A stretch of DNA of 46,095 nt from Gemmatimonadales bacterium (GTDB lineage Bacteria > Gemmatimonadota > Gemmatimonadetes > Longimicrobiales > Gaopeijiaceae), in contig REED01000114.1 of assembly GCA_007695225.1 (NCBI GenBank), forward strand, positions 1 to 46,095, written 5' to 3'. The position numbers and the translations under genes were made by a program. Shown piece by piece: positions 32,967 through 40,059 of the stretch. Every line of letters begins with the position of its first letter. The first letter of the stretch is position 1. The notes beneath the pieces are model-generated. The model was not told where the DNA came from. It saw only the letters and a program-made list of their open reading frames with translations, and ran no database searches.

Positions 32967-34472
32967 TCACCCGCCATTGCGATCATCTCCTGGAAGGTCT
33001 TCCGAGCCAGGAAAATATATCCGGAACTCCGCCCCTGACCCAAAAGGAACGTCCCCGGGACCCCGTTGAGGAGTCCCGGCGGGGTCCCCTGCCTCCGGCC
33101 CGGTGCCATTCCCGGAGTCCTCTGGATCCATGAGGGCGATCCTGGCCCCATTGGTTTCCAGTACCCGCTTCACGATGGCAAGTCCCAGCCCCGCACCCTG
33201 CTCCTTGTCCGTCACGAAAGGCTCGAAGATCCTGTCTTTCAGAGCCTCCGGAACGCCGGGGCCATCGTCTCGCACCGACACCACCACTTCTCCGTTGGAC
33301 CACCAGGCCCGGACCCATACTCGATTCGCCACCGCAGAGGCATTCTTCAGGAGGTTCAGGACAGCTCGCTTGGCATGGTCGGGATCCGCCCGGCCCATGA
33401 GGGGAGTCTCGGGAAGATCCAGGTGCAACCCACCCCCATTCCCCATCAACTCCAGCTGCATCAATTCCGCTGCCTCCTCCACAGGCTCCCGAAGATCATG
33501 GAGCCGGATGTCGGGATCCACCGGTCGGGCGAAACTCAGGAAGTCGTTGATGATCCCGTTCAGCGCCTCAACCTCCGCCCGGACACGCATCAGTAGGCGA
33601 CGGCGTTCCTCGGGGGAGTCGCTCTCCATGGCTGCGGTGGCGAAGAGTTCCAGCCCTCCCAGGGGATTGCGGATCTCGTGGGCGACCTGGGCCAGCATGA
33701 GTCGAAGTTGCTCATCCCGGACCAGGATTCCCTGGCGCATCCGTTCCATGGCCCGGGAAAGGCGTCCCACCTCATCCCCCCGCTCCTCCGTCACCGGTGT
33801 CTCCCATCGCCCACGCTGGATCCTGAGAGCAGCCCGGGAGAGTCGTTCCAGGGGCTGGACGACCCCCGCCGCCAGGAGATAGGCCAGAAACGCTGCGGCC
33901 AGAGCTCCCAACAAAGCCCCCAACAACAGGCTTCGCTGGAGGCGGGAGAGGGGCTCCAGGAAATCGGCCCGCATGAGGACCGCGATCATGGCATCGCTCT
34001 CCCCAAGGCGCTTGAAGCCGTACTTGTAGGACTGTCCCCCCTCCCCCCGGAAAAGGCGGGTGGTGGCTTCTCCATCTTCCCACGCCAGGTCCAACTCGGC
34101 TGGGTAGGCGGCAAGAAAGCGGAGGAAGGTTCCGATGGGGATCTCCGATGCAGGCCGGGACGTGACCAATGCCTCTCCTCCCTCTCCCCCCCTTCGAAAG
34201 ATGTAGGCTTCCTCCACATACCGCCGAAGTTGGAGAAGCCGGTTGTGATTGGATTGCCAGAGGAGAAAGACCTCGTCGCCGGGCCGGAGATTCAGGAGCA
34301 TCTCTCCATCGAGCCCGACTTCCGCCGCCGCTCCTGCCACCCAGACCAGCTTCTCGTCGAGTTCCTCTTCGAGGGCTCGGCTCGTCAGGCGATAGGCCAG
34401 GAAGCCGCCTCCCAGGGTGAGCAGAAGGGAGAAGACCACCAGGACCAGGGCAAAACGCCTCCGGAGATTCAC
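32967..34472 (-). CDS. Membrane sensor histidine kinase
   Basis: A 501-residue kinase paired with the NtrC-type regulator. TM1 lies at about 8-28 and TM2 at about 181-204, with a roughly 150-residue periplasmic sensor between that matches no known fold by eye. HAMP follows (about 205-258), then the H-box AHEIRNPLGG with His265, the N-box VLNLLKNASA, G1 DDGPGVPE, F-box IFEPFVTDKEQG and G2 GAGLGLAIVKR. After G2 there is a Gly/Pro-rich insert before the last strand AEFRIYFPG, which is longer than usual. It follows the PrcB-C lipoprotein gene by 58 bases, and that lipoprotein may be an accessory of the sensor. Confidence 0.95.
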   Translation of the reverse strand: MNLRRRFALVLVVFSLLLTLGGGFLAYRLTSRALEEELDEKLVWVAGAAAEVGLDGEMLLNLRPGDEVFLLWQSNHNRLLQLRRYVEEAYIFRRGGEGGEALVTSRPASEIPIGTFLRFLAAYPAELDLAWEDGEATTRLFRGEGGQSYKYGFKRLGESDAMIAVLMRADFLEPLSRLQRSLLLGALLGALAAAFLAYLLAAGVVQPLERLSRAALRIQRGRWETPVTEERGDEVGRLSRAMERMRQGILVRDEQLRLMLAQVAHEIRNPLGGLELFATAAMESDSPEERRRLLMRVRAEVEALNGIINDFLSFARPVDPDIRLHDLREPVEEAAELMQLELMGNGGGLHLDLPETPLMGRADPDHAKRAVLNLLKNASAVANRVWVRAWWSNGEVVVSVRDDGPGVPEALKDRIFEPFVTDKEQGAGLGLAIVKRVLETNGARIALMDPEDSGNGTGPEAGDPAGTPQRGPGDVPFGSGAEFRIYFPGSEDLPGDDRNGG

Positions 34473-34530
34473 GAGGAAGCTCCCCTACCGGTCCGGCGAT
34501 CCAGCCACGGATGCAGCCATTTCCCGGATC

Positions 34531-35574
34531 TCATCCGCAAGGGACCCTAACCTGCACGGGGTCGGGGAAGAGGATCGGGAGCGGGCCGCGGGGTGCCACG
34601 ACGATGTGGAACGGATGTCGGGTGCGGGCTGCCGGCGAGCAGAAATCACCAGGAACCTCCTCCACGATTTCCACCTGGGTCGCCGTCCCCAGGGGTAATA
34701 CCCGTCGGGCTCGGACCCGGTGACCCGCCTCCTCCCGGCGTCCCACTGCGGCCAGGAGGATCATTTCCTGGTCCCAATCCACCTCCGGGGTGGATATGGC
34801 GCCGGGCATGTGCTCCATCCAGAAGGCCTCCCATTCCGGAGGGATCTGGCCATCCGACGAGACGAAGGCCATCGGTCCATCGGGCTGGGCCGGAGAGTCG
34901 TCACCCACGTCCAGGGAGCCGAAGGGGACCGTTCCCTGGAAAGCCGACGCTGCCGCATCTCCCAGGGTGAAGAAGCGAACCAGCTGCGCGGCGGTGATCA
35001 CACGAGCAGCGGCGGGATCGGGTCCGGCACCACCGGGTGTCAGGGTGAAGAGGGATCCGTCGGCGCAGCGGGTCCACTGGATCACCTCGCCCAGCACCTC
35101 GTCGGCGATGGTGAGAATGACCCGGGAACGGGGAAGCGCGCACTCCGGGTTCAGGGCGGGATCCACCTCTCCCAGTAGGCGCAGTCCTGGAGTCTCGTTC
35201 AGCTGGGTGATGAGGGAAGCATATTCCTGGGCGAGCTCACCTGGATTCCCCCGGCTGGACACCAGGGTCTGGTCACCCTCCCTACCCTGGTACGAGAGAC
35301 GCTCCGCCAGGATCCAGCGCCCGTCAGAGCGCCACACCAGGATTCCATCGAGGCGTCCTGATTCGCCGGAGATGGGCATCTGCACATCCACCCTGATCTC
35401 CCCTATCTGACCGAAACGGGGCGAGGGAAGGACTGTGGTGTCTCCTTCGCAACCAGCGAGGAAGGGTGCCAGGATGAGAAGGCCCAGAACGAGAAGCGAA
35501 GAAGGGCAACTGCCCCGCACTCCCTTGACGCCCGAAGCGAAGGGCCTGATCTCTTTGGAATGGAACACCGACAT
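34531..35574 (-). CDS. Lipoprotein with PrcB-like C-terminal domain
   Basis: A 347-residue exported lipoprotein: hydrophobic signal LLVLGLLILAPFLAGC with a lipobox. An N-terminal beta domain (IGEIRVDVQMPISGESGRLDGILVWRSDGRWILAE) is followed by helices. The final 110 residues match the PrcB C-terminal domain pattern: TPEVDWDQEMILLAAVGRREEAGHRVRARRVLPL, VEIVEEVPGD and HPFHIVVAPRGPLPILF. PrcB-type proteins modulate proteases in other bacteria. The start at 35574 overlaps the divergent pyrE start by 15 bases. An in-frame GTG at 35520 gives a compact 24-residue signal and leaves 39 bases between the genes, so it is a real alternative. The frame runs far upstream without meaning. Confidence 0.8.
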   Translation of the reverse strand: MSVFHSKEIRPFASGVKGVRGSCPSSLLVLGLLILAPFLAGCEGDTTVLPSPRFGQIGEIRVDVQMPISGESGRLDGILVWRSDGRWILAERLSYQGREGDQTLVSSRGNPGELAQEYASLITQLNETPGLRLLGEVDPALNPECALPRSRVILTIADEVLGEVIQWTRCADGSLFTLTPGGAGPDPAAARVITAAQLVRFFTLGDAAASAFQGTVPFGSLDVGDDSPAQPDGPMAFVSSDGQIPPEWEAFWMEHMPGAISTPEVDWDQEMILLAAVGRREEAGHRVRARRVLPLGTATQVEIVEEVPGDFCSPAARTRHPFHIVVAPRGPLPILFPDPVQVRVPCG

Positions 35575-36123
35575 CGTCTCCGACAGCTCCTCGTGGAGCG
35601 GTCCCTGGAAGTGGGAGAATTCGTCCTGGCCAGCGGCACGCGCTCCACCTACTACATCGACGCTCGTCGTACCACCTTTTCCGCCGAGGGCCAGTTCCTT
35701 CTGGGGCTGGAGGTGCTGCGCGTCCTCCGAGAGGCCGGCATCCATCCCCAGTGGATCGGAGGGCTCACCATGGGCGCCGATCCCATCGCGTGTGCCGTGG
35801 CGCACCAGAGTTGGATGGATGGTACGCCGATCCAGGCATTCTCGGTCCGCAAGGAGGCCAAGGGCCATGGGACCGGCCGCCAGGTGGAGGGGGGGCTTCC
35901 CTCCGGGGCCCGGGTGGTGGTGGTGGAAGATTCCCTGACCACCGGCGGAAGCTCCCTCCGTGCTGCCCACCTCCTGGAAGCCGAGGGTGCGGTGGTGGAA
36001 GGGATCCTCACGGTTGTGGATCGGGAGGAGGGTGGATCCGAGAAGATCCGGGAGGCCGGATATCCCTTCTTCCGTCTCTACACCGCAGGGGAGCTTCTCG
36101 CCGCCGCCGAAGGCGATTCCTGA
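35560..36123 (+). CDS. pyrE: Orotate phosphoribosyltransferase
   Basis: Makes orotidine 5'-phosphate from orotate and PRPP in pyrimidine synthesis. Of 187 residues, with the usual features: LASGTRSTYYIDAR, WIGGLTMGADPIA, the flexible loop FSVRKEAKGHGTG with catalytic Lys, and the PRPP-binding motif VVVVEDSLTTGGSSLRA. The C-terminus KIREAGYPFFRLYTAGELL is typical. It is monocistronic and convergent with dnaN, 19 bases away. No other pyr gene is in the window. Confidence 0.95.
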   Translation: MEHRHRLRQLLVERSLEVGEFVLASGTRSTYYIDARRTTFSAEGQFLLGLEVLRVLREAGIHPQWIGGLTMGADPIACAVAHQSWMDGTPIQAFSVRKEAKGHGTGRQVEGGLPSGARVVVVEDSLTTGGSSLRAAHLLEAEGAVVEGILTVVDREEGGSEKIREAGYPFFRLYTAGELLAAAEGDS

Positions 36124-36142
36124 TCTCCTCCTCCTTCCGGGA

Positions 36143-37258
36143 TCAATCCACCAGCCTGAGCGGCATGACGAGGCAGAGGTAGTCGAGGGGGGCTTCGTCT
36201 CCCTCGACCACCGGCTCCACGGTTGCTGCTCTCTCAGGGGCCTTGAAGCCCATGCGCACCTCGTCGGTGCCCACGTACCGGAGGACCTCCAGCAGGTAGT
36301 TGGCATTGAAGCCGATGGATAGAGGTTCCCCGTCGAAGGAAACCTCCACTTCGTCATGAGCCTCTCCCAGGTCGGGGGTGAGCACATTCAGGTTCATCCG
36401 ATCTCCCTCGAATTCCAGGCGGATCCGATGCGTCTGGTCACTGGCCACGGCCGCCACCCGCTTGATGGCGGATTCCAGGTCCTTCCGTCGCACCACGGCG
36501 AACTTGTCGTTGTCCTTGGGGATGACCTGCTCGTAGTTGGGATAGGTCCCCTCGATGAGCCGCGTGAAGACTTCGGTCCCGGCGGACTGGAACCCGAGGT
36601 GGTTCCCCTCCCTCCCGACCCGGACTTCGGACTCCGTGCTGAAGAGACGCTGGACCTGCTGAAGGGCCGCCGGTGGAACGATGAGATGGGTGGTGGTCTC
36701 CAGCGAGGGCCCGGCGGCGATCTTCATGCGCGCCAGTCGATGACCGTTGGTGGCCACCATCCGCATCTCTCCGTCTCTCAGCTCCCAGAGCACCCCGTTG
36801 AGCACCGGCCGGCTCTCCTCGTTGGACACCGCAAAAGAAGTGTGCCGAATGAGGGAGAGGAGATCACTGCCATTCGCCATCCATCCACGATCGAAGGGAA
36901 TCTGGGGGAGGGAGGGGAAATCATCGGCTGGAAGCCCATTCAGTTTGAAATGCGACCGGCCGCAGCGCAGTTCGATCTGATCACCTCGGGTATTCACCTG
37001 CACCGGCTCGTCGGGGAGCTCCCGGACGATCTCCTGAAGCTTCTTCCCGGGAGCGGTCAGACGACCGCCCTCCGTCACGTCCGCCGGCACCTGGACCCGA
37101 ACCCCCACGTCCAGATCGGTCCCGCTCATCCGCACCCCGTCCGAGGTGGCCTCGAAGAGAATGTTGGAAAGGACGGGAAGCGTCGTGCGGGCAGGGATGC
37201 TGGCGGATACGGCCGTCAGCGTCTGGTGCAGGTTCTGGCGAGTGATGGTGAAACGCAT
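36143..37258 (-). CDS. dnaN: DNA polymerase III beta sliding clamp
   Basis: The processivity clamp of the replicase, 371 residues. Three repeated clamp folds are seen from MRFTITRQNLHQTLTAVSASIPARTTLPVLSNILFEA through EEVEVSFDGEPLSIGFNANYLLEVLRYVG (near 290-320) to the conserved end YLCLVMPLRLVD. It lies 270 bases downstream of dnaA on the same strand, separated by the origin. recF and gyrB, which often follow dnaN, are absent; pyrE faces it instead. Confidence 0.97.
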   Translation of the reverse strand: MRFTITRQNLHQTLTAVSASIPARTTLPVLSNILFEATSDGVRMSGTDLDVGVRVQVPADVTEGGRLTAPGKKLQEIVRELPDEPVQVNTRGDQIELRCGRSHFKLNGLPADDFPSLPQIPFDRGWMANGSDLLSLIRHTSFAVSNEESRPVLNGVLWELRDGEMRMVATNGHRLARMKIAAGPSLETTTHLIVPPAALQQVQRLFSTESEVRVGREGNHLGFQSAGTEVFTRLIEGTYPNYEQVIPKDNDKFAVVRRKDLESAIKRVAAVASDQTHRIRLEFEGDRMNLNVLTPDLGEAHDEVEVSFDGEPLSIGFNANYLLEVLRYVGTDEVRMGFKAPERAATVEPVVEGDEAPLDYLCLVMPLRLVD

Positions 37259-37299
37259 CTGGACTCCACGGGTCAGGGTTCCGGAGGGCTCTCCACGGG

Positions 37300-37528
37300 A
37301 GAACTCCCTTCTACTTTTCTATAGGTATCAAAACAGTAGTAGTAGTAGGGGCTGGCAAAGTGTGGAAGACCCCGAAAAGGATACCGGAAAGCCAGCGCCT
37401 GCACCACCATTCTGGTGAATCCCGGCCGTGGAGGATCGGTGGAGAGGGAGGCCCTCTTCTCCACGTGTTCCACACACGGCGCGAAAATGTGGAGAACTCC
37501 CCTGCTTTCCCACAGGGTTCTCCACCGG
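37300..37528. other. oriC: DnaA boxes, GC-rich spacer, DnaA-trio, AT-rich unwinding region
   Basis: The dnaN-dnaA gap has the layout of a bacterial basal origin. Read on the minus strand: near-consensus DnaA boxes TTCTCCACA (37496-37488, one mismatch to TTATCCACA) and TCTTCCACA (37369-37361), a GC-rich spacer GCCAGCCCC, the trio block (37348-37334), then an AT-rich stretch TTTTGATACCTATAGAAAAG towards dnaN. Weaker plus-strand boxes: TGTTCCACA 37466-37474, TTTCCCACA 37506-37514 and TTCTCCACC 37518-37526. The dnaA and rpmH gene context supports the origin. Confidence 0.82.
37334..37348 (-). promoter_or_regulatory. DnaA-trio element (five repeats)
   Basis: On the minus strand CTACTACTACTACTG follows the GC-rich spacer next to a DnaA box. 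The other strand therefore reads 3'-GAT-GAT-GAT-GAT-GAC-5', the DnaA-trio repeat on which DnaA assembles a single-strand filament during origin opening. The polarity relative to the DnaA box and the AT-rich side matches that described for Bacillus subtilis. Confidence 0.8.
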
Positions 37529-38992
37529 TCAGTCTTCGGAGAGGGCCTCCCGGACCTGGCTGACCCGCTGGGCAAAGTCCGGGTCTTCTTCGATCCGCTG
37601 CTGCACTTTCTTGATGGCGTAGATGACCGTGGAATGATCCCTTCCCCCGAAGAGGGCGCCGATGTTCTGCAGTGAGCGGTCCAGGAGTTCCCGGATTAGG
37701 AACATGGCTACCTGTCGCGGCTCGGTGATCTCACGTGTCCGCCGCTTGGAGGAAAGCGATTCGGGCGGGACATCCCAGGCACGGGCCACCCGTTCTCGTA
37801 TGAGGTCGGGGGTGATCCGACGAGCTTCGGCTCCGCCTTCGCGGAGCATTCCCTGGAGCGCCATGCGGGCCATCTCAAGGGTGATCTCCTCTCGCCGAAG
37901 GGAGGAGTATGCCAGCAGCTTGATGACCGCCCCCTCGAGTTCCCGGACGGAGGAGGTGCAGGAGCGGGCGATGAAGTCCATTACCTCGTCGTCCAGGGTG
38001 AGGTGATCGTCCGTGGCTTTCTTCCGGAGGATGGCCACCCTGGTCTCGTAGTCGGGGGGCTTGATGTCCACCACGAGTCCCCATTCGAAGCGGGAGACCA
38101 GGCGGTCCTCCACTCCCGGAAGTTCCTTGGGGGGTCGGTCGGAGGTGAGGACCACTTGTTTTCCGGCATCGTAAAGGGCGTTGAAGGTGTGGAAGAACTC
38201 TTCCTGCGTCCCCTCCTTGCCCCCCAGGAAGTGGACATCGTCCACCAGCAGAAGGTCGATCTGGCGGAACCTCCGCCGGAAATCACCGGTGGTCCCCCGC
38301 TGGATGGCCCCCACCAGTTCGTTCATGAAGCTTTCGGTGGTGACGTAGGCCACCTTTCGGGTCGGATCCCGGTTCAGGACGGCATGCCCCACGGCGTGCA
38401 TGAGGTGTGTCTTGCCCAGACCGACGCCCCCGTAGAGGAAGAGGGGGTTGTAGGTTCGAGCTGGCTGCTCCGCCACGGCGTGACTGGCGGCTGCGGCGAG
38501 CTGATTGTTGCTTCCCACCACGAATCGGTCGAAGGTGTAGCGATCATTGAGGTTGGCCGCCGGGGTATTCCGAGCGTCCGGGGCGGGGCTTCCGGACCGG
38601 CCCGGATTCCGGCGGTCGTCGGAACCTCGGCCGCCGGGAGAGGGAGCGGCGGTGGTTGATTCAGGAAAGGACGGTCCCACTCCGCCCGAGGGATCCGCCT
38701 GGGGGTTCACCTCCAGAGAGGGGAGGTTCGAGGGGAGCGCCTCCTGGGAGGTCTTGAACGCAAGGCGAAGGGGACGACCGAGGATCCGCTCCACGATCTC
38801 CGAGAGGGCGGGGCCATACTTGTCTTCGATCCACTCCACGTGGAAGTCGCTGGGGGCTTCCACCAGGAGCACGTCCTCGGTGAGGCCAACGGCGCGACTG
38901 CCGGCCAACCACGTCCGGAAGCTCTGCTCCGGCATTCCGGTCCGGGCCGAGGCCAGGACGCGACTCCAGAGATCGGTGGGAGTGAGCTCCAT
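37529..38992 (-). CDS. dnaA: Chromosomal replication initiator DnaA
   Basis: AAA+ initiator of replication, 487 residues from the ATG at 38992. Domain I: MELTPTDLWSRVLASARTGMPEQSFRTWL. Domain II is a Pro/Gly-rich linker. Domain III: YTFDRFVVGSNNQLAAAASHAVAE, Walker A GGVGLGKTHLMHA (about residue 187), LLLVDDVHFLGGKEGTQEEFFHTFN and TSDRPPKELPGVEDRLVSRFEWGL. Domain IV binds DnaA boxes: SSKRRTREITEPRQVAMFLIRELLDRSLQNIGALFGGRDHSTVIYAIKKV. The chosen ATG begins the conserved part; it has no Shine-Dalgarno and is preceded by a 13-bp tandem repeat. The frame extends to a TTG at 39109 that lies inside the promoter and is rejected. Confidence 0.97.
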   Translation of the reverse strand: MELTPTDLWSRVLASARTGMPEQSFRTWLAGSRAVGLTEDVLLVEAPSDFHVEWIEDKYGPALSEIVERILGRPLRLAFKTSQEALPSNLPSLEVNPQADPSGGVGPSFPESTTAAPSPGGRGSDDRRNPGRSGSPAPDARNTPAANLNDRYTFDRFVVGSNNQLAAAASHAVAEQPARTYNPLFLYGGVGLGKTHLMHAVGHAVLNRDPTRKVAYVTTESFMNELVGAIQRGTTGDFRRRFRQIDLLLVDDVHFLGGKEGTQEEFFHTFNALYDAGKQVVLTSDRPPKELPGVEDRLVSRFEWGLVVDIKPPDYETRVAILRKKATDDHLTLDDEVMDFIARSCTSSVRELEGAVIKLLAYSSLRREEITLEMARMALQGMLREGGAEARRITPDLIRERVARAWDVPPESLSSKRRTREITEPRQVAMFLIRELLDRSLQNIGALFGGRDHSTVIYAIKKVQQRIEEDPDFAQRVSQVREALSED

Positions 38993-39017
38993 CGGATCGG
39001 GTGCTCGGATCGGGTGC
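38992..39017. repeat. 13-bp tandem repeat at the dnaA start
   Basis: Two exact copies of TCGGATCGGGTGC (plus strand) at 38992-39004 and 39005-39017 lie directly before the dnaA ATG, where a ribosome-binding site would be expected. No purine-rich Shine-Dalgarno is present, so dnaA may be initiated in an unusual way. Confidence 0.8.
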
Positions 39018-39080
39018 CAGGGGCGGCTGAGGAGGTCCGGGGCCCCACCGGGCTTGGAACCGGCCGAAGGGGGGGAGGAA

Positions 39081-39109
39081 AGGCTATCCAGCGATTGTGG
39101 AAAAGTCAA
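39081..39109 (-). promoter_or_regulatory. dnaA promoter with embedded DnaA box
   Basis: On the minus strand -35 TTGACT (39109-39104) and -10 TAGCCT (39086-39081) are 17 bases apart. A DnaA box TTTTCCACA (39104-39096, one mismatch) sits inside the spacer. DnaA binding there would block RNA polymerase, the classical autoregulation. The dnaA ATG is about 80 bases downstream. Confidence 0.6.
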
Positions 39110-39125
39110 TCTGGTGGAGTCCCTG

Positions 39126-39155
39126 TTGACCGGATGTGCGGCGGAAGGATACCTT
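39126..39155 (+). promoter_or_regulatory. Candidate rpmH operon promoter
   Basis: TTGACC (39126-39131) and TACCTT (39150-39155) are 18 bases apart, about 50 bases upstream of rpmH. It is divergent from the dnaA promoter 17 bases away. Confidence 0.5.
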
Positions 39156-39204
39156 TCCTAGCTTCTCCCGAATCGGATCAAGAACGCAGAAGGGGCAGGA
39201 ACCC

Positions 39205-39354
39205 ATGAAGCCGACATACAAGCCCAGAAACCGGAAGCGGCTCAACAAGCACGGCTTCCGCGCCCGGATGGCCACCAAGGCAGGGCGGAAGACCCTGAAT
39301 CGCCGCCGAAAGAAGGGGCGTCACCAGCTCGTCGTCCGCGTGGGCTCGAAGTAG
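39205..39354 (+). CDS. rpmH: 50S ribosomal protein L34
   Basis: A 49-residue ribosomal protein, full length for L34: [21 protein letters not shown] followed by [23 protein letters not shown]. The ATG at 39205 has GCAGGA a few bases upstream; the longer open frame from 39136 is leader. First gene of the conserved rpmH-rnpA-yidD-yidC-mnmE-mnmG order that flanks many bacterial origins. Confidence 0.98.
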   Translation: MKPTYKPRNRKRLNKHGFRARMATKAGRKTLNRRRKKGRHQLVVRVGSK

Positions 39355-39364
39355 CCCTAGCCGA

Positions 39365-39784
39365 ATGCCTGCGGAGGGCGCCCCGGGAGACGGGTCCGGG
39401 GGGTTCCCCTCCGGAAGGGAGCGTTTGCCCCGACGGGGACGCATTCGCCAGGGCGACGAAATCCGCCATCTTCTCCGGCATGGGCTTCGCCGGAGGACAT
39501 CGAACCTCGATGTCTTCGTATCGCCCAGAAGCGCGGGGAACTCCCGGTTCGGTACCATTGTCCCCAAGCACCGCCGGACAATCGTCGAGCGGAACCGTCT
39601 TCGCCGCCGGCTCCGGGAGATCGGCCGGCGCGACGTCCTTCCCGCCCTCCGAGCCTGCGGTTGGGAGGGAGACGTGTTGGTTCGCACCCGCCCCCAGGCC
39701 TACGAAGTGGACTTCGCCACTCTCCGACGGGAACTGCTGGGTATCACGGAGGCACTATGCTCCGAGTCGTCGCCCTCGGCCTGA
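39365..39784 (+). CDS. rnpA: Ribonuclease P protein component
   Basis: Protein subunit that helps RNase P RNA cleave tRNA leaders. The signature is [28 protein letters not shown], the RNR motif of the family, preceded by [23 protein letters not shown]. The ATG at 39365 gives 139 residues with a Gly-rich N-terminus not usual in the family and no Shine-Dalgarno. A TTG at 39425, preceded by GGAAGGGAG, would give 119 residues, the standard length, and is probably the true start. It overlaps yidD by 28 bases. Confidence 0.93.
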   Translation: MPAEGAPGDGSGGFPSGRERLPRRGRIRQGDEIRHLLRHGLRRRTSNLDVFVSPRSAGNSRFGTIVPKHRRTIVERNRLRRRLREIGRRDVLPALRACGWEGDVLVRTRPQAYEVDFATLRRELLGITEALCSESSPSA

Positions 39785-40047
39785 TCCGGTTCTACCAGCT
39801 GGCCATATCACCCTACACACCGCCCTCCTGCCGGTTCACGCCGTCGTGCTCCTCCTACGCCCACACGGCAGTGGAGCGCTTCGGCTTCTTCCGGGGTGTG
39901 TGGCTGTTTCTTCGGCGTTTTGTTCGATGCCACCCCTTCGGAGGCGAGGGTTATGACCCCGTCCCCCTGCGCCCTGACGGTGCAGCGCAGGTGGGTTCCG
40001 AGCATCCTTCCGAGCTCTCCCCGGGTCACCGGGATGGCGCTTCCTGA
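39757..40047 (+). CDS. yidD: Membrane protein insertion efficiency factor YidD
   Basis: A small membrane-associated protein that aids YidC-dependent insertion. The ATG at 39757 follows GGAGG by 5 bases and overlaps the end of rnpA. The 96-residue product shows the family core [32 protein letters not shown] and [13 protein letters not shown] with three conserved Cys. The final 25 residues ([10 protein letters not shown] and on) are an extra polar tail. Confidence 0.96.
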   Translation: MLRVVALGLIRFYQLAISPYTPPSCRFTPSCSSYAHTAVERFGFFRGVWLFLRRFVRCHPFGGEGYDPVPLRPDGAAQVGSEHPSELSPGHRDGAS

Positions 40048-40059
40048 ACGCTTGACGAT

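Noticed and set aside
35575-36387. Long upstream extension of the PrcB-C lipoprotein frame
   Set aside because: It runs antisense through pyrE and has no protein character. The signal peptide marks the true N-terminus.
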